Assembly (NCBI GenBank): GCA_037447655.1
Contig: JBBHKE010002287.1
Span: 1 to 64,000 of the forward strand
Direction: 5' to 3'
Source of the DNA: Zygnema cylindricum
Lineage: Eukaryota; Streptophyta; Zygnematophyceae; Zygnematales; Zygnemataceae
DNA length: 64,000 bases
A program made the position numbers and the translations under genes. Below, in pieces: positions 9,432 to 19,640 of this stretch. Within the stretch, counting starts at the first letter, position 1. Each line of letters starts with the position of its first letter. Under the pieces are notes generated by a model, which was not told where the DNA came from, did no database searches, and worked only from the letters and a program-made list of their open reading frames with translations.

Positions 9432-10540
9432 ATGGAGACCACAGAATTTCAGGTTATGGGCCCACCCTCTAGGGTGCCTATATTTGATGGATCATAATTT
9501 TTGTATTGGGAAATGATGATGGAGGGAGAACTATTTGAGAAGCATCTATGGAGCATAATGTCTAGACAAATTCGATGCCCACCTCCACCTGGGTTTGGAG
9601 GGACACATTCTTCTGGCACCTCTGCCTCTACAGTTGGTAGAACAACTGCCACCATCACTAAGGATGAAGATGAGGAAGGAGAGGAGATTGTCATGGAAGG
9701 AGAAAAGGAAGGAGTTGCAACTCAAGTGACACCTTTCCCGAAGGCGATATCGGTAGCGGCACCACCAAAAACGACGACAAGGGTTCAGACCGAAAGATCA
9801 GAGTTTAAAAAGTGGAACTACAAAGACAAGGTTGCTAAGCTCTTAATTCTTAAAAGTATAGCAAAAGGCATTGCCATTCCCCTTATGCATGTCAAATCTT
9901 CATCTCAGATTTGGATATCACTAGTTAACAAATATAAGAGTGGATCATTGCACCAACAACAGTTGGCCGAAAATAAGATTGCAGCTTATACCTTTAAAAG
10001 AGGAAGTATGAATAATTATTGCAATGATTTATGAGCATTATTTGGAGAGTTAGAGAGTCCAGGTAACTCATGGTCCGAGAGACAAAGAGTGAACACATAA
10101 ATGATGAAACTACCAGAAGAGTATGAGAATATCATTAACCGATTGCAGGACATGGGAGGTAGCAATTGGAATTGGGATGACACAGTGGGAATGATTTTAG
10201 TGAAAGAAAACACCATAGAGCTTAGGAGAGGGAGTCCAAGTGTTCAAGCATTGTCTGCAGGAGCTGATTGGCGGAAGCGTGATGAGGAGAAAGGGAAAGA
10301 TCCCTATCGAAACTTTGGTGGAAGAGGACAAAGAGGTGGCAAATTTCGATAAACAGGGGAGAGGAACTTCTCAAGGAGGATTATATCACTTCTCCAAGAA
10401 ACCGGGACACTACATGGCAGATTGTGTCAAACTTGCAGATTTTCGACTGAAAGATGGTCAAGGAACCTCAAAGGATGGAGGAAAGAAAAAGGCTTTCTTG
10501 ACTCAAGTTCATTGATGAGGAAGTGGAAGGAAAAACTGAA
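9432..10540 (+). pseudogene. C1 gag
   Basis: The frame opens at the LTR-borne ATG (9432): METTEFQ, then VMGPPSRVPIFDG encoded across the primer site. The body matches the copia gag of this window (LFEKHLW, then GFGG, and a capsid with SGSLHQQQLAENKI, MNNYCNDL and LPEEYENIINRLQ). The zinc knuckle at 10384-10425 reads Y-H-F-S-KKPG-H-YMAD-C: the first two Cys of CCHC are changed to Tyr and Ser, so it could not bind zinc. Stops at about 10032 and 10098 and a frameshift near 10350 also break it. Confidence 0.85.
9452..9466 (+). other. Primer-binding site of C1 (initiator tRNA-Met anticodon arm)
   Basis: GGTTATGGGCCCACC begins directly after the LTR terminal CA. Its complement GGTGGGCCCATAACC is the anticodon stem-loop of plant initiator tRNA-Met (anticodon CAT). 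There is no match to a tRNA 3' end (no TGG start). This implies a cleaved 5'-half tRNA primer, as known for Drosophila copia. The site is also coding, since gag frame reads V-M-G-P-P through it. Confidence 0.85.
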
Positions 10541-13500
10541 CCACAAAAGGAGCTTGAGGAGCTTCTTCTTAATCCGAAAAATAATGAAAAGCATGTCGAC
10601 ATTCCACGGAGACAAAAGTGTGCTTTCAAAGGTAATAGGGATCCACCCGAGGATGGGTGGATAATAGACTCAGGGGCTTTAATGCATATGTGCAAAGATA
10701 ATTGGTGGTTTACTAAACTGAGAAAGATCCCAACAGTTGAGATAGAGTACGGGGATGGTAAAGTAGAAACCACAAGTCTTGTTGGAACTGTTGACTTAAA
10801 GGTTCTAGTTGATGGAAAGGCCTCAATTGTAACACTCTCAAACGTTCTTTACATTCCATAGCTTAGCAAGAACCTAGTCTCAATAACTGTCCTTGATGAA
10901 AAGGAGTTTGAAACAAGAACTAGGAAAGGAATCTTCAAAACAAGCTTTGATAATAAGGTTTATTTCATAGCTGAGAAGGGCAGTCAAGGAATGTTCAGAA
11001 TTGTTCTTTGCAATGAAAAGAGTGTTCTCTACTCGTGTGCAAGCAAGATGATGCTTTGGCATAAAAGGTTGGGGCATGTGCATCTAGATAGAGTAAAGAA
11101 AATGAAGAAAAAAGGAATAGTGGAGGGTATTAATTTTGAGGATGATGAGACCGCTGATGATTGTAGTGGATGTGCCCAAGGGAAGATTCATAAACTTCCA
11201 TTTCCAAAGGCATCCACATTTAGGAGAGAGAAAGTATTAGATCTAGTTCACACTAATGTTTGGGGACCTGCTAGGTATGCTTCACATAGGGGGAAGAGAT
11301 GGATGTTAACCATCACAGATGATTGATCTAGATACACGAAGGTATACTTTCTCAGACATAAGCCAGAGGTATAAAGATGTTCCAAAGAGTATAAAGTATG
11401 GAGTGAAAAACTACATGAAACCTCAATAAAAGAGATAAGAAGTGATAATGGGAAAGAATACACCTCAAGGGAATTTGAGGAATATCTTAAAGAAGAAGGA
11501 ATTCATCATGAGAAAACTGTTCCCTATGATCCGGAACAAAATGGAGTAGCAGAAAGGGGGAATAAAACTTTAGGAGATATGTCCAGAAGTATGTTAACTG
11601 ATAAGAGGATAGGGTTGCAGTTTTGGGCGGAGTCTATGAACTATGCTAATTTCATCAAAAATATAGTCATAACATCAACAAATACGGAGGAAACTCCGTA
11701 TGAGAGGTGGACAAGAAGAAAACCTAATTTGTCTAGTTTGAGAGTGTTCAGAAAGTGAAGTCTACAGTTCGGATTCCGATAAGACTAAATGGAAGTTAGA
11801 GGGGAGAGGGAAGCCAGAATATCTTGTAGGATATGATGAGAGCACAAAAGGATACTTGTGTATGACTTGAAAAAGAGAGATATAACTTTGGTAAAACACA
11901 TAGTGGTGATGAATGAAGAGAAGTCCATTGATCCATTCAAATATAATAAGGATGTCAAAATCAGACTTGAAACGGATCAGTTTTCTGACTTTGACTTTGA
12001 AAATGAAGAGAAGGAAGAGGGAGAAAAAGAAAAATCTGCAGATCTACCAAAGGAGAAGGAGGAAAGGACAACATCCGAGGCAACGCCACAATACAAAGTG
12101 GAAACCGATGAGGAACTTGATGAGACACCGGAATTAGAATATAGGGGAGCTGAAAATCTCCCTAAACAAAACCCAAGGATGCCTTCCATACCGGCGTCCG
12201 ATTTTGAAGGGGGAAGAAGAAGTAGTAAATGACTTCAAGAAAGACAAGTAAATAACCAACTCACAAAGATGTCTCACCCAGATGAACCTCAAACATACTT
12301 AGAGGCCATAAACACTCCAGAAACTAGCCGGTGGATCACAGCTATAAATGAAGAAATGACCTCTATCATGGAAGCCAATACATAGGAGCTGGTAGATTGT
12401 CCACCGGACCGAAAACCGATTGGATGTAAGTGGGTTTTTAAACTTAAATTAAACCCGGATAATACCATTGAGAGGTACAAAGCTAGGTTAGTTGCAAAAG
12501 GTTATACTCAGAAAGACGGGATAGACTACGAAGAAACCTTTGCACCTGTAGTCAAATTTCCTTCTATTAGAATCCTTTTAAGTATAGCCGCAGCGGAGGA
12601 TATGGAAATCCACCATATGGATATTAAAATGGCCTTTTTGCACGGAGAGTTAGAAAGAAGAAATTTACATGAGGCAACAATAAGGATTCGTGGAAAGTGG
12701 GGAAGAAAATAAAGTTTGCAAACTGATGAAATCACTCTCTGGGCTTAAGCAAGCCCCGCGATAGTGAAACATAAAACTAGACGAATTTCTGACAGGTTTG
12801 AGGTATATCAGAATTAGTTCAGATCACTCTATATATTTATTTGAGGATGAGAGTGGAGTGATATTTATTGCTTTTTATGTGGATGATTTGTTGGTCTTAA
12901 GCAAGTCCTTAGATAAAATTAACAAACTAAAACGGGATCTTAGAAGCAGTTTTGATATAAAAGATCTCGGCGAAGCAAAGTACATTTTGGGAATGCAGAT
13001 GGAAAGACATAGAGGGAATAGAATTATAAGACTCACTCAAAGAAGCAATCGGTAATATGCTAGAAAAATTTCAGATGGAAAAAGCAAACGGATGTACTAC
13101 TCCTATGGATTTGAAGAAACTGTATGAGGGGAGTGAAGAGAGAGAAATATTGATCATTAATGATAAGATGGATGGGATACAAAAACAATTTAGAGAAAAT
13201 ATCTCTTATCGGCAGGTTATAGGCAGTTTAATTTATTTTATGAACTGTACCCGTCCGGATATAGCTTGAGCTGTAGGTGTCTTTAGTAGAAATCTAAATG
13301 AACCAAGAAAGAGAGACTGAGAGGCTGCCAAAAGGGTGATGAGGTATCTGGTGGGGACAAGGGAATTAGGGTTGCATTTGGGAGGGGAGCACACTGACAT
13401 CACCACTTGGAGTGATGCCAGTTATGGAGATGTGCCTTTAAGGAGGTGTACGACTGGATATGTGTTGCAAATTGGATCTGGTGCATGTTGTTGGAGTAGC

Positions 13501-13874
13501 AAGCAACAAAAAGTAGTTGCTCAGTCCACTATGGAGGCTGAATACATGGCTTCTTGTGCTGCCACCAAAGAATTAATGTGGGTTAAATCTCTTCTTGAAG
13601 AACTTGGGTTCATGAAGACAGGAACTCAGAATGTTTTTTGTGATAATCAAGCTGCTATCTCTATTGCAGCTAATCCGAAACATCACTTCAAAGCTAACCA
13701 TATGGATATTAGATTAAGCTTTGTCAAAGAGAAGGTAGAAAATAAAATTATTAAACTGGTTCATAAAACTAATTGAGAAATGATTGCAGACATGATGACA
13801 AAAGAAGTGCCTTCCCCTAAGTTCATTTATTGCAGAGAAAACTGTTGATTAAAATTGAAAAGTGACTAGGAATT
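10541..13874 (+). pseudogene. C1 pol: protease, integrase, RT, RNase H
   Basis: Protease active site DSGA is at 10668-10679. Integrase shows the HHCC finger (WHKRLGHVHL near 11058; CSGCAQGK near 11166), first Asp in DLVHTN, and NGVAERGN for the catalytic Glu region. RT includes [13 protein letters not shown] and YVDD at 12876-12887. RNase H has TWSDASYGD near 13405 and STMEAEYMA near 13528. Stops sit mainly at conserved Trp and Gln positions: TGA 11324 (Trp), TAG 12383 (Trp), TAG-TGA 12762-12767 (Gln-Trp), TGA 13317 (Trp). The frame was originally one with gag. Confidence 0.88.
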
Positions 13875-13882
13875 AAGGGGAG
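13875..13882 (+). other. Polypurine tract of C1
   Basis: AAGGGGAG directly before the 3' LTR start. The same tract, usually AATAAGGGGAG, precedes every copia 3' LTR in the window and primes plus-strand synthesis. Confidence 0.8.
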
Positions 13883-14768
13883 TGTTGAAAAGAGGTAATT
13901 AATAGTTCACTTCCCTATTTTAGTTTTGCTTTAAAGAAAGAGAGTGAGGATCAAAGGCGCGCCATGGCTGCCGCCATATTTAGAAAGTGGCAGATTTTGA
14001 AGTAAAGGGTATTTTACTAAAATAATGCATAGGTCTAGATTTGAACCTGCACCCTCTAGATTCTCTATAGCCTAACGCCTTAACCATTTAGACGCTACGC
14101 AACGATACACGTGACAAGTTTCATAAACATATTAATATTAACGCAACAACTAATTAACAACAGACTAACCAAAAAGAGCAATTCCTGCATGTACGCGAAT
14201 CTGAACAGTGTAAAACATGTTTTTATCGAACGATCGGCATTATAGCCGCCACGCGAAGTGAGCTTTTGGCGGCATACGGAGATAGCGTCACGCGGTGCCA
14301 TGTGGCGCCACATTAATTGATACCGGAGAAGATGGGAGGAGGAACCATGGCTTCTAATTTAAAAGGTGTCACCTTGTAGACCTTGTCGTACAACGGTCGT
14401 ACAATAAGTACATCGCCCACTGTACCTTCTTATACTGTATAGTGTTTCTTTTGGACTAGGGTTTAGTAGTAGGTAGTCGTGAGTAGGCCGACGAAGACTT
14501 TGTAATATTTAGGTACCTCTCTCTAAGAGAGCTTGTAACTATATAGGTCATCTTTGACCAGCTATAACTTGCTTCTCAGGGGAGAAAATTCAGTGATTCT
14601 TTTTGCGTTTGACTCAAGGGAGTCTTGTCCTCACAAGGGTGAGGGTGGTCAGATTATTTGTGTGCATGGTGGCACTTATTCATTGGGAAAGTGGAAGGGA
14701 CAAATATTATCCCAGATGCTTTACATAGGCTGCTCAATCTGAAGGTCAATGGAGACCACAAAATTTCA
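13883..14768 (+). repeat. 3' LTR of copia C1
   Basis: Matches 8565-9451 over its whole length, including the terminal ATGGAGACCACAAAATTTCA. That fixes the LTR end downstream of the gag start codon and shows the ATG is LTR-encoded. Confidence 0.9.
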
Positions 14769-14967
14769 CTTATAAGTCGGAACTAATTCTTGAAAATAAA
14801 GATGAAATCCGAAGTCCGGTGTCAGGGATTGTCAATGACACCAGTTGTCGATTAAAGTCCTCGTTATCAGTCTTGGTTTGGAAAACATTTGACCTGGTTT
14901 TCGAATCTGTTTTCGGTAAATATAAGGCCGAGAATGCCTGATCTACTCCCCGTCGGAGTTTTGTCAC
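14769..14967 (-). pseudogene. C5 DNA methyltransferase, motif I part (N copy, proximal)
   Basis: The minus-strand frame 14967-14770 ends in GLRISSLFSRISSDL, matching the SAM-binding motif I (LFxGIG) and the P copy's LDLFARIGTSLL; Arg replaces the first Gly. The frame reaches the C1 insertion point and continues at 8559 with the motif II segment. Upstream on the same strand lies the protease, so the protease-then-MTase order equals that of element P. Confidence 0.8.
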
Positions 14968-15930
14968 TTGTAATAATCTATTTCTGTATTCCGTTTCCCA
15001 CCACTTGGAAATCAGGAATTGCTAGATGTCCTCTGGGATATCTATTGAACTGTCAAACAGCTTCGCAGGACAGGAAGTGGAATACACTGGGTAACGGCCA
15101 GACAGAGGAACATTAGTCTTTCCCCGGTTCCATAAATCCAAAGGAACCACAACTTTGGTTCTTTCGGGATTTCCGAGGTCCCGAAGAGTACATTGCTCTT
15201 TCCAAACACTTAAACTCATATTCATCCGGGTCCAAGTAGCCATTCCCAACAGGATTTCAAATTGATTCCCTTCTACCACTAAGAAAGGAAATTCAATTTT
15301 CACCCTGTGTCCAGTATCTCGGAGAATTCAATGTTCATGGCTTTGATGATTCCATGGACTGGCTGACTGCCGCTGCTTACTGTGCTCAAGCAGATGTTAC
15401 TTGGGCAGATTTGGGGTCTGAGTTCTTAAGGCATTTTTCTGCAACGCAGAAGTGATAATAAGGTTGTGAAGTGCTCGGATGTGTACCATAGTGTCCTGGT
15501 ACCCGCCGTACCCGTTAAGTTTGAAATTAACTGTCCGGTTCAAAATGAGAGCCACGGACAAGGTTTTGTAGTCCCCTTCCACCATAGGGGTATTAGGATC
15601 TGAAGACAAATATAGCGTTGTGGGTGTTGTTACCCTGTCGACTTTATCTTTTCCGGAATGGATCTCTTCTCCCACGGCCTGAATGAGGATATCTTTTGGC
15701 AGATTATGGGAGGAGGCAAGGGTCTTGACATGGGTCAGGGTATACGCCATAAGTTGCCGAACTAGCATGACAGCAGGCTTGGAGGAAGGGAGTGGAGCTC
15801 TCGGCGGTGATTTCGGCGAATCTGGTTCCTGATCCTGTTCATTCCCTTCCTTTTCATCACCCTCAGAACAAAAATCGGGCATTGGTGGAGTTTGGGGTGC
15901 TTTCTCATCCGGGCGTTCGGCCATGAATCG
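14968..15930 (-). pseudogene. Gypsy N protease region and acidic/proline linker
   Basis: The minus frame 15303-15022 contains FPFLVVEGNQFEILLGMATW, the closing strand of a retropepsin (LLGM). Frame 15924-15397 starts Pro/Glu-rich (PDEKAPQTPPMPDF) and then has a beta-rich stretch before the protease. The active-site triad is not clean: near 15380 a sequence that could derive from D-S-G-A-A is shifted out of frame. The segment sits between zinc knuckle and MTase. Confidence 0.65.
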
Positions 15931-17667
15931 CTCAAACTAATCTGTCCTCTTCCAATGATTTCTTCTCCCGCTGTTGTTTCTCACTTTGGTAATTTTCGAA
16001 ACCGGGAGGCAGTCTAGCTTTGGGAGGAAGAGGAGGAGGATGAGTGGGCTTGATTCCGAGGCCTATGTCGCTGTTAAGCGTCACTACCCTTGGCGTGAAA
16101 GATAAAGGCCCGGTGGCCTTCCGATTGTGGTCTTTCTAGCTCATTTTCTGCCTGTCTCTCCTCTGATCCGAGGTGGAGGAGCGGAGTTGTTTACGACCAT
16201 CTCTCATTCCCACATTCCACTCTCCGTGCAGGATGTTGGTTGCATGGTGGGCATTTAGGGGTTCCAAATCCCAGCCCATCAAATCATTGTCGTTAGCACC
16301 CGCTATGCTTTGAAATTCAAGCTGCGCTAAATTCTGTAGCAACTCCTGTTTTTGTCTTTGGAGTCATTGCTCTGCTGTAAGAGTAGTAGGGTGGGAAGAC
16401 GATACCAAACGAAGTGCAACCAATTCCGTAGCCATGGCGGGCATCTGCTGACTTTGGTGTTGGATTATAATCTCATGTGTAAGTCTTGTTGGAACACCCG
16501 ATGCTCGTTACGGAGTTTCTGGTGTAGGCAACATTGGGCGCCCCCAAGGGTAAAGAAGTTGTAGAGGAAGAGGGTTCACGGCGGTCTCTCTTCCTCGCGT
16601 CAACAGAGCGAATTGCATCATTTCCTTTGGAATCGCGTTCTTCCGGAAACATTGCCCCTCCTTGTGCCCCAGGAATCCACAGGCCTCGCACTTGTGGCAC
16701 TCGGTGGTATACTTGCTCCGGATCTCGTTGGAGATATGGGCGTCGTCAAACTTTGGCAGTTTGATTTACCTCAGTTGAGACTGGGACATTTTCGAAGTTC
16801 CACTTTGACAGTGGGGCGGTAATTGTCCTTTATCACCTGTGTTCTCTCCCCCCCCCCAGCTTCTTTGAGCCATTCTTGCTGCTGCTTCTGGCTTCTTTCT
16901 AAACGCTCTACTTCCCATTCCTTCAGCTTGAGGGCTAGCTCCGATTTGAGTTTTATGCTGCAGCATTTCCATCCATGTCCTGGTTGTTGACAATTTAGTC
17001 AATTGTACACAATTACCTGATCGTCTGCCCCCATTGCAGGTTCAGGCCCGCCGTCCGCATTTTGCTTCCCTTTAAGCTTGTGAAAAGCTTGAAGTTCCGC
17101 TTGTTCTTCCCCACTTAAGGAAGTTTCCCCAACGAACTTGCAAAATTCGCTCAGGCCTTGCCTATTACGGCCTTTTCCCTTGCCTCACTGTGAACGAAGT
17201 GGTCGTATAACTTCATTGCCACCAGTAAGATGTCCTTGGCAGAGGGATTTATGTCATGAATTGCTTGTCAGACAATCTAATTATCCAAGGTAGTCCGCCT
17301 TGTTGGTCCGAAGGAATTACAAACAACAATAAAATACTTTGTGGCCATTAGAAGTAAGTCAATGAATGACAGCTTGGTTTTTTGGCAAAGGCTTGAAAGA
17401 CAGTTGAAGAGAGTCTGGGGAGTCTCATTTTTGAAACATCGGAATTTTGTGAATTCTTTGATTGCCGATTGGTTCCTCTCAGTGTAGAGGAGTCTCAAGA
17501 TATTAAAAAAGGTAGTGCAAGGGGTGGGGTTGGCCACCATGCGTGTTGCTTCCCGAGCTGCCTGAATGGCTTGCACCTGGTTGACATAGGCCCTTCCTTG
17601 GGCCAGGAGCTTCATATCATCAGTGAAGGTGGCTGTCACAGGTGTGGCCGCCGCAGTAGCCAAGTCA
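15931..17667 (-). pseudogene. Gypsy N gag C-terminal half with two zinc knuckles
   Basis: From 17663 downward the frame encodes capsid (TPCTTFFNILRLLYTERN, near 17500), homologous to P gag. A first knuckle near 16990 reads NCQQPGHGWKCC, with its first Cys replaced by a TGA stop. A second, near 16665-16710, is complete: CEACGFLGHKEGQC. A spacer rich in Gln and Pro leads to the protease. Frame breaks occur near 17277, 17000, 16700 and 16470. The 17663 start is not a true start, since copia C2 interrupts gag at 17668 and the frame resumes at 24125. A run of ten C lies near 16847. Confidence 0.75.
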
Positions 17668-17758
17668 TCCTCTGTAGAAATTAATGGTCCATTTAAAGTA
17701 TTTTCTAGGTCTAAATAGAAATATAGAAAGTAGCCGAGGTAGTCTACCTCTAACTTCT

Positions 17759-17803
17759 CTCTCCAACTCTCAAACTTGTCGCAGTCACTGAGAAATTGGA
17801 GAG
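17759..17803 (+). other. Fixed-loop hairpin, C2 5' LTR
   Basis: Arms CTCTCCAACTCTC and GAGAAATTGGAGAG pair with one bulge around the 18-base loop AAACTTGTCGCAGTCACT. The 3' LTR copy is at 23152-23196. Other families keep the loop but not the stem sequence. Confidence 0.65.
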
Positions 17804-17897
17804 GGAGCTAAAGCCATGGCTACCTAGGCTATCCAGAAGTTTACGAGAAATATATATGAGTTAGGGGTTTATTTACTAAAAGGTATGTGCCGACCAC

Positions 17898-17963
17898 AAG
17901 ATTTGATCCTGGTACCTACCGGCCAGCAGACAGTCAGTAGCCGGTAGCCTTAGCCGTTAAGTC
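17898..17963 (-). promoter_or_regulatory. tRNA-like module, antisense in the C2 5' LTR
   Basis: The minus strand carries AACGGCTAAGGCTACCGG (D-arm and A-box-like) and, about 30 bases on, CCAGGATCAAATC (T-arm and B-box-like, B box complement of 17900-17909). The 3' LTR copy is at about 23293-23362. Confidence 0.55.
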
Positions 17964-18343
17964 TTTTACTAGTGTAATGTACTATAGGGTTTTATTTTTA
18001 ATTAAACATTATCAAGTAGGAGAGTTTATTTAACTCTAACAGTTTACGGGAGACATAGATCCAGTAATCTAAAAGTACGGATTACAGTACGGATAAGAAA
18101 CGAATACCGCGCATTTATTCCTTTAGCGAAACAAATACCGCGCATTTATTTATTACGGCTACGATTAAATATGAATTTAATCAAATGGCCGGATTTAACG
18201 TCGAGATAGCGGAAGAGGATTTCGGCGGTTTGTGGTCATCGCCACATCGGATGACACGTGGCGGAATTACATTCGACCGCGGCATCTCCGAGGATTACGC
18301 GAGCGAATTCGGAAATTCCACGTGGCGACATTTAGGCCATGTC

Positions 18344-18418
18344 GTACAGTATCTGTACAAAAAGTACACCGGCAGCTGTACTTTTGTGTATAGAACTGTT
18401 ATCTGATTGGCTCCGTAC
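18344..18418. promoter_or_regulatory. GTAC cluster in C2 5' LTR
   Basis: GTAC at 18344, 18355, 18364, 18378 and 18415. The middle three form an imperfect inverted repeat, TGTACAAAAAGTAC against GTACTTTTGTGTA. In the 3' LTR, TCCGTACAA agrees with the SBP-domain consensus TNCGTACAA. Confidence 0.5.
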
Positions 18419-18496
18419 ATCACTAGATAGAGTCTGTGAGAGAGATAGGACTTAGAAAAATTAGGAGATAGGACCCTCTCTCCTAGTGAGTTTCTG

Positions 18497-18517
18497 TATA
18501 AAAGGTCAACTTTGACC
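18497..18517 (+). promoter_or_regulatory. TATA box and palindrome, C2 5' LTR
   Basis: TATAAAAGG followed without gap by GGTCAACTTTGACC. This is the likely transcription start region of the element. Confidence 0.65.
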
Positions 18518-18707
18518 CTCCATAACTTACTGCTCAGGTTAGAAATTTCAGAGATTCTTTTTGCCATCGACTCAAGGGAGTCTTGCCTTCACAGGGGTGA
18601 AGTTGATCAGTGTTATTGTTTGCCAGGATGGCATTTGTTTTTTCTGAAACACAAAGGGGTCAGGATTATCGTAGAGGCTTCTTGAAAGCTATCCACTCTG
18701 AGGACTT

Positions 18708-19640
18708 ATGGAGGTCTCACAGTTTCACGTTATGGGCCCACCCTCTAGAGTACCAATCTTTAATGGAACTAGCTTCATATACCGGGAAAGTATGATGATA
18801 GGAGCTCTATGCGAAAAAAGGTTTTTGGGGGATAGTGAGTGGACGGTTGGGGCGTCCATCAAGTCTTGGAATTCCTCCAGGGTTTGGAGGAAGCACATTC
18901 ACCAAGAAAGAGGATCCAACTTCAACGGAGGAAATAAAGGAAGGAGAGCTGGTGGACAAAGGAAAGGAGAAGGAGGCGACCACACTAATAGCAACTGGTT
19001 TGGCATTCATGTCACGTATTCCGAGAAGAATGATACTGAAACATGGAACTTCAACAAAATGGCGGAAAGGCACTTCATCCTACGCCATCTCACTCAAGGA
19101 CTTGGATGTCCTCATTTGCAGGTAGAAAGGGCATCCGATCTTTGGATGGCTCTCATAGAGAGGTACCGAAGTGGTACGATTCAGCAACAACAGTTGGCTG
19201 ATCAGAAAGTTAAGGAGTATGTATACAAAGGGGGAAATATGTTGGATTTTTGCAATGAGCTTGCTACATTCTTCATGGAGCTACAGAGTGTGGGGAAAGA
19301 TTTTAGTGAAAAAGAAAAAGTTAACTATTTACTGATGAAGTTACCCGATGAGTTCGAGAACATAGTCAACCGTGTGCAGGACTTGCCGGAAAAAGGTGGA
19401 TATGGAACTCAGTGGTAGGGATGATTCTCGTTCTGGAGAATATGATTGAGATCTGAAGGAGAGGAAAGAGTGGCAAAGCCTTGGCAACTGCGACCAATTG
19501 GAGGAACAAGGATTCCCGGAAACCGGTCTGAAACTATGGAGGGGGGGAGCACAAAAAACAGAATGACGAGTTCAGACCAAGGGCTCCCAAAGGTTTATGC
19601 CATTTTTGTAAGAAACCTGGGCACTATATGGCAGAGTGCA
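18708..19640 (+). pseudogene. C2 gag
   Basis: Opens at the LTR ATG: MEVSQFH, then VMGPPSRVPIFNGTSF through the primer site. The capsid includes SGTIQQQQLADQKVKEYVYK, MLDFCNELATFFMELQS and LPDEFENIVNRVQDLP. The zinc knuckle CHFCKKPGHYMAEC (19598-19639) is complete. Small frame shifts near 18830 and 19400-19450 interrupt it. It binds and packages element RNA in the virus-like particle. Confidence 0.88.
18728..18742 (+). other. Primer-binding site of C2
   Basis: CGTTATGGGCCCACC: 14 of 15 bases match the C1 site, and the stretch from 18729 is complementary to the initiator tRNA-Met anticodon arm ending at base C39. The mismatched first base would fit a primer ending at nucleotide 39, the length known for Drosophila copia. 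Confidence 0.8.

Larger units (their letters stand above)
8565..9451 (+). repeat. 5' LTR of copia C1
   Basis: Starts TGTTGAAAAGAGG and ends CAGAATTTCA. It contains an antisense tRNA-like module (8714-8782), four GTAC words in 38 bp (9070-9107), a TATAAAGG box (9222-9229) merging into the palindrome GGTCATCTTTGACC (9228-9241), and near its end an ATG (9432) in frame with gag. A CCATGGCTGCC word near 8645 is shared with other copia LTRs here. The fixed-loop hairpin of the other families is not found. Confidence 0.9.
8560..14773 (+). mobile_element. Copia retrotransposon C1, complete with both LTRs
   Basis: LTRs of 887 and 886 bp (8565-9451 and 13883-14768) start TGTTGAAAAG and end TTTCA. By eye they are about 94% alike at their starts. 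Flanking 5-bp sequences are cttct (8560-8564) and cttat (14769-14773), a target duplication with one later change. The insertion splits the methyltransferase of element N between motifs I and II, and that frame closes up when one duplication copy is ignored. The interior encodes gag, protease, integrase, RT and RNase H in copia order, with numerous stops. Confidence 0.92.
17673..18727 (+). repeat. 5' LTR of copia C2
   Basis: In order: fixed-loop hairpin (17759-17803), CCATGGCTACC, antisense tRNA-like module (about 17898-17963), five GTAC words (18344-18418), TATAAAAGG (18497-18505), palindrome GGTCAACTTTGACC (18504-18517), and ATG at 18708 opening gag. It ends CACAGTTTCA. Confidence 0.9.
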
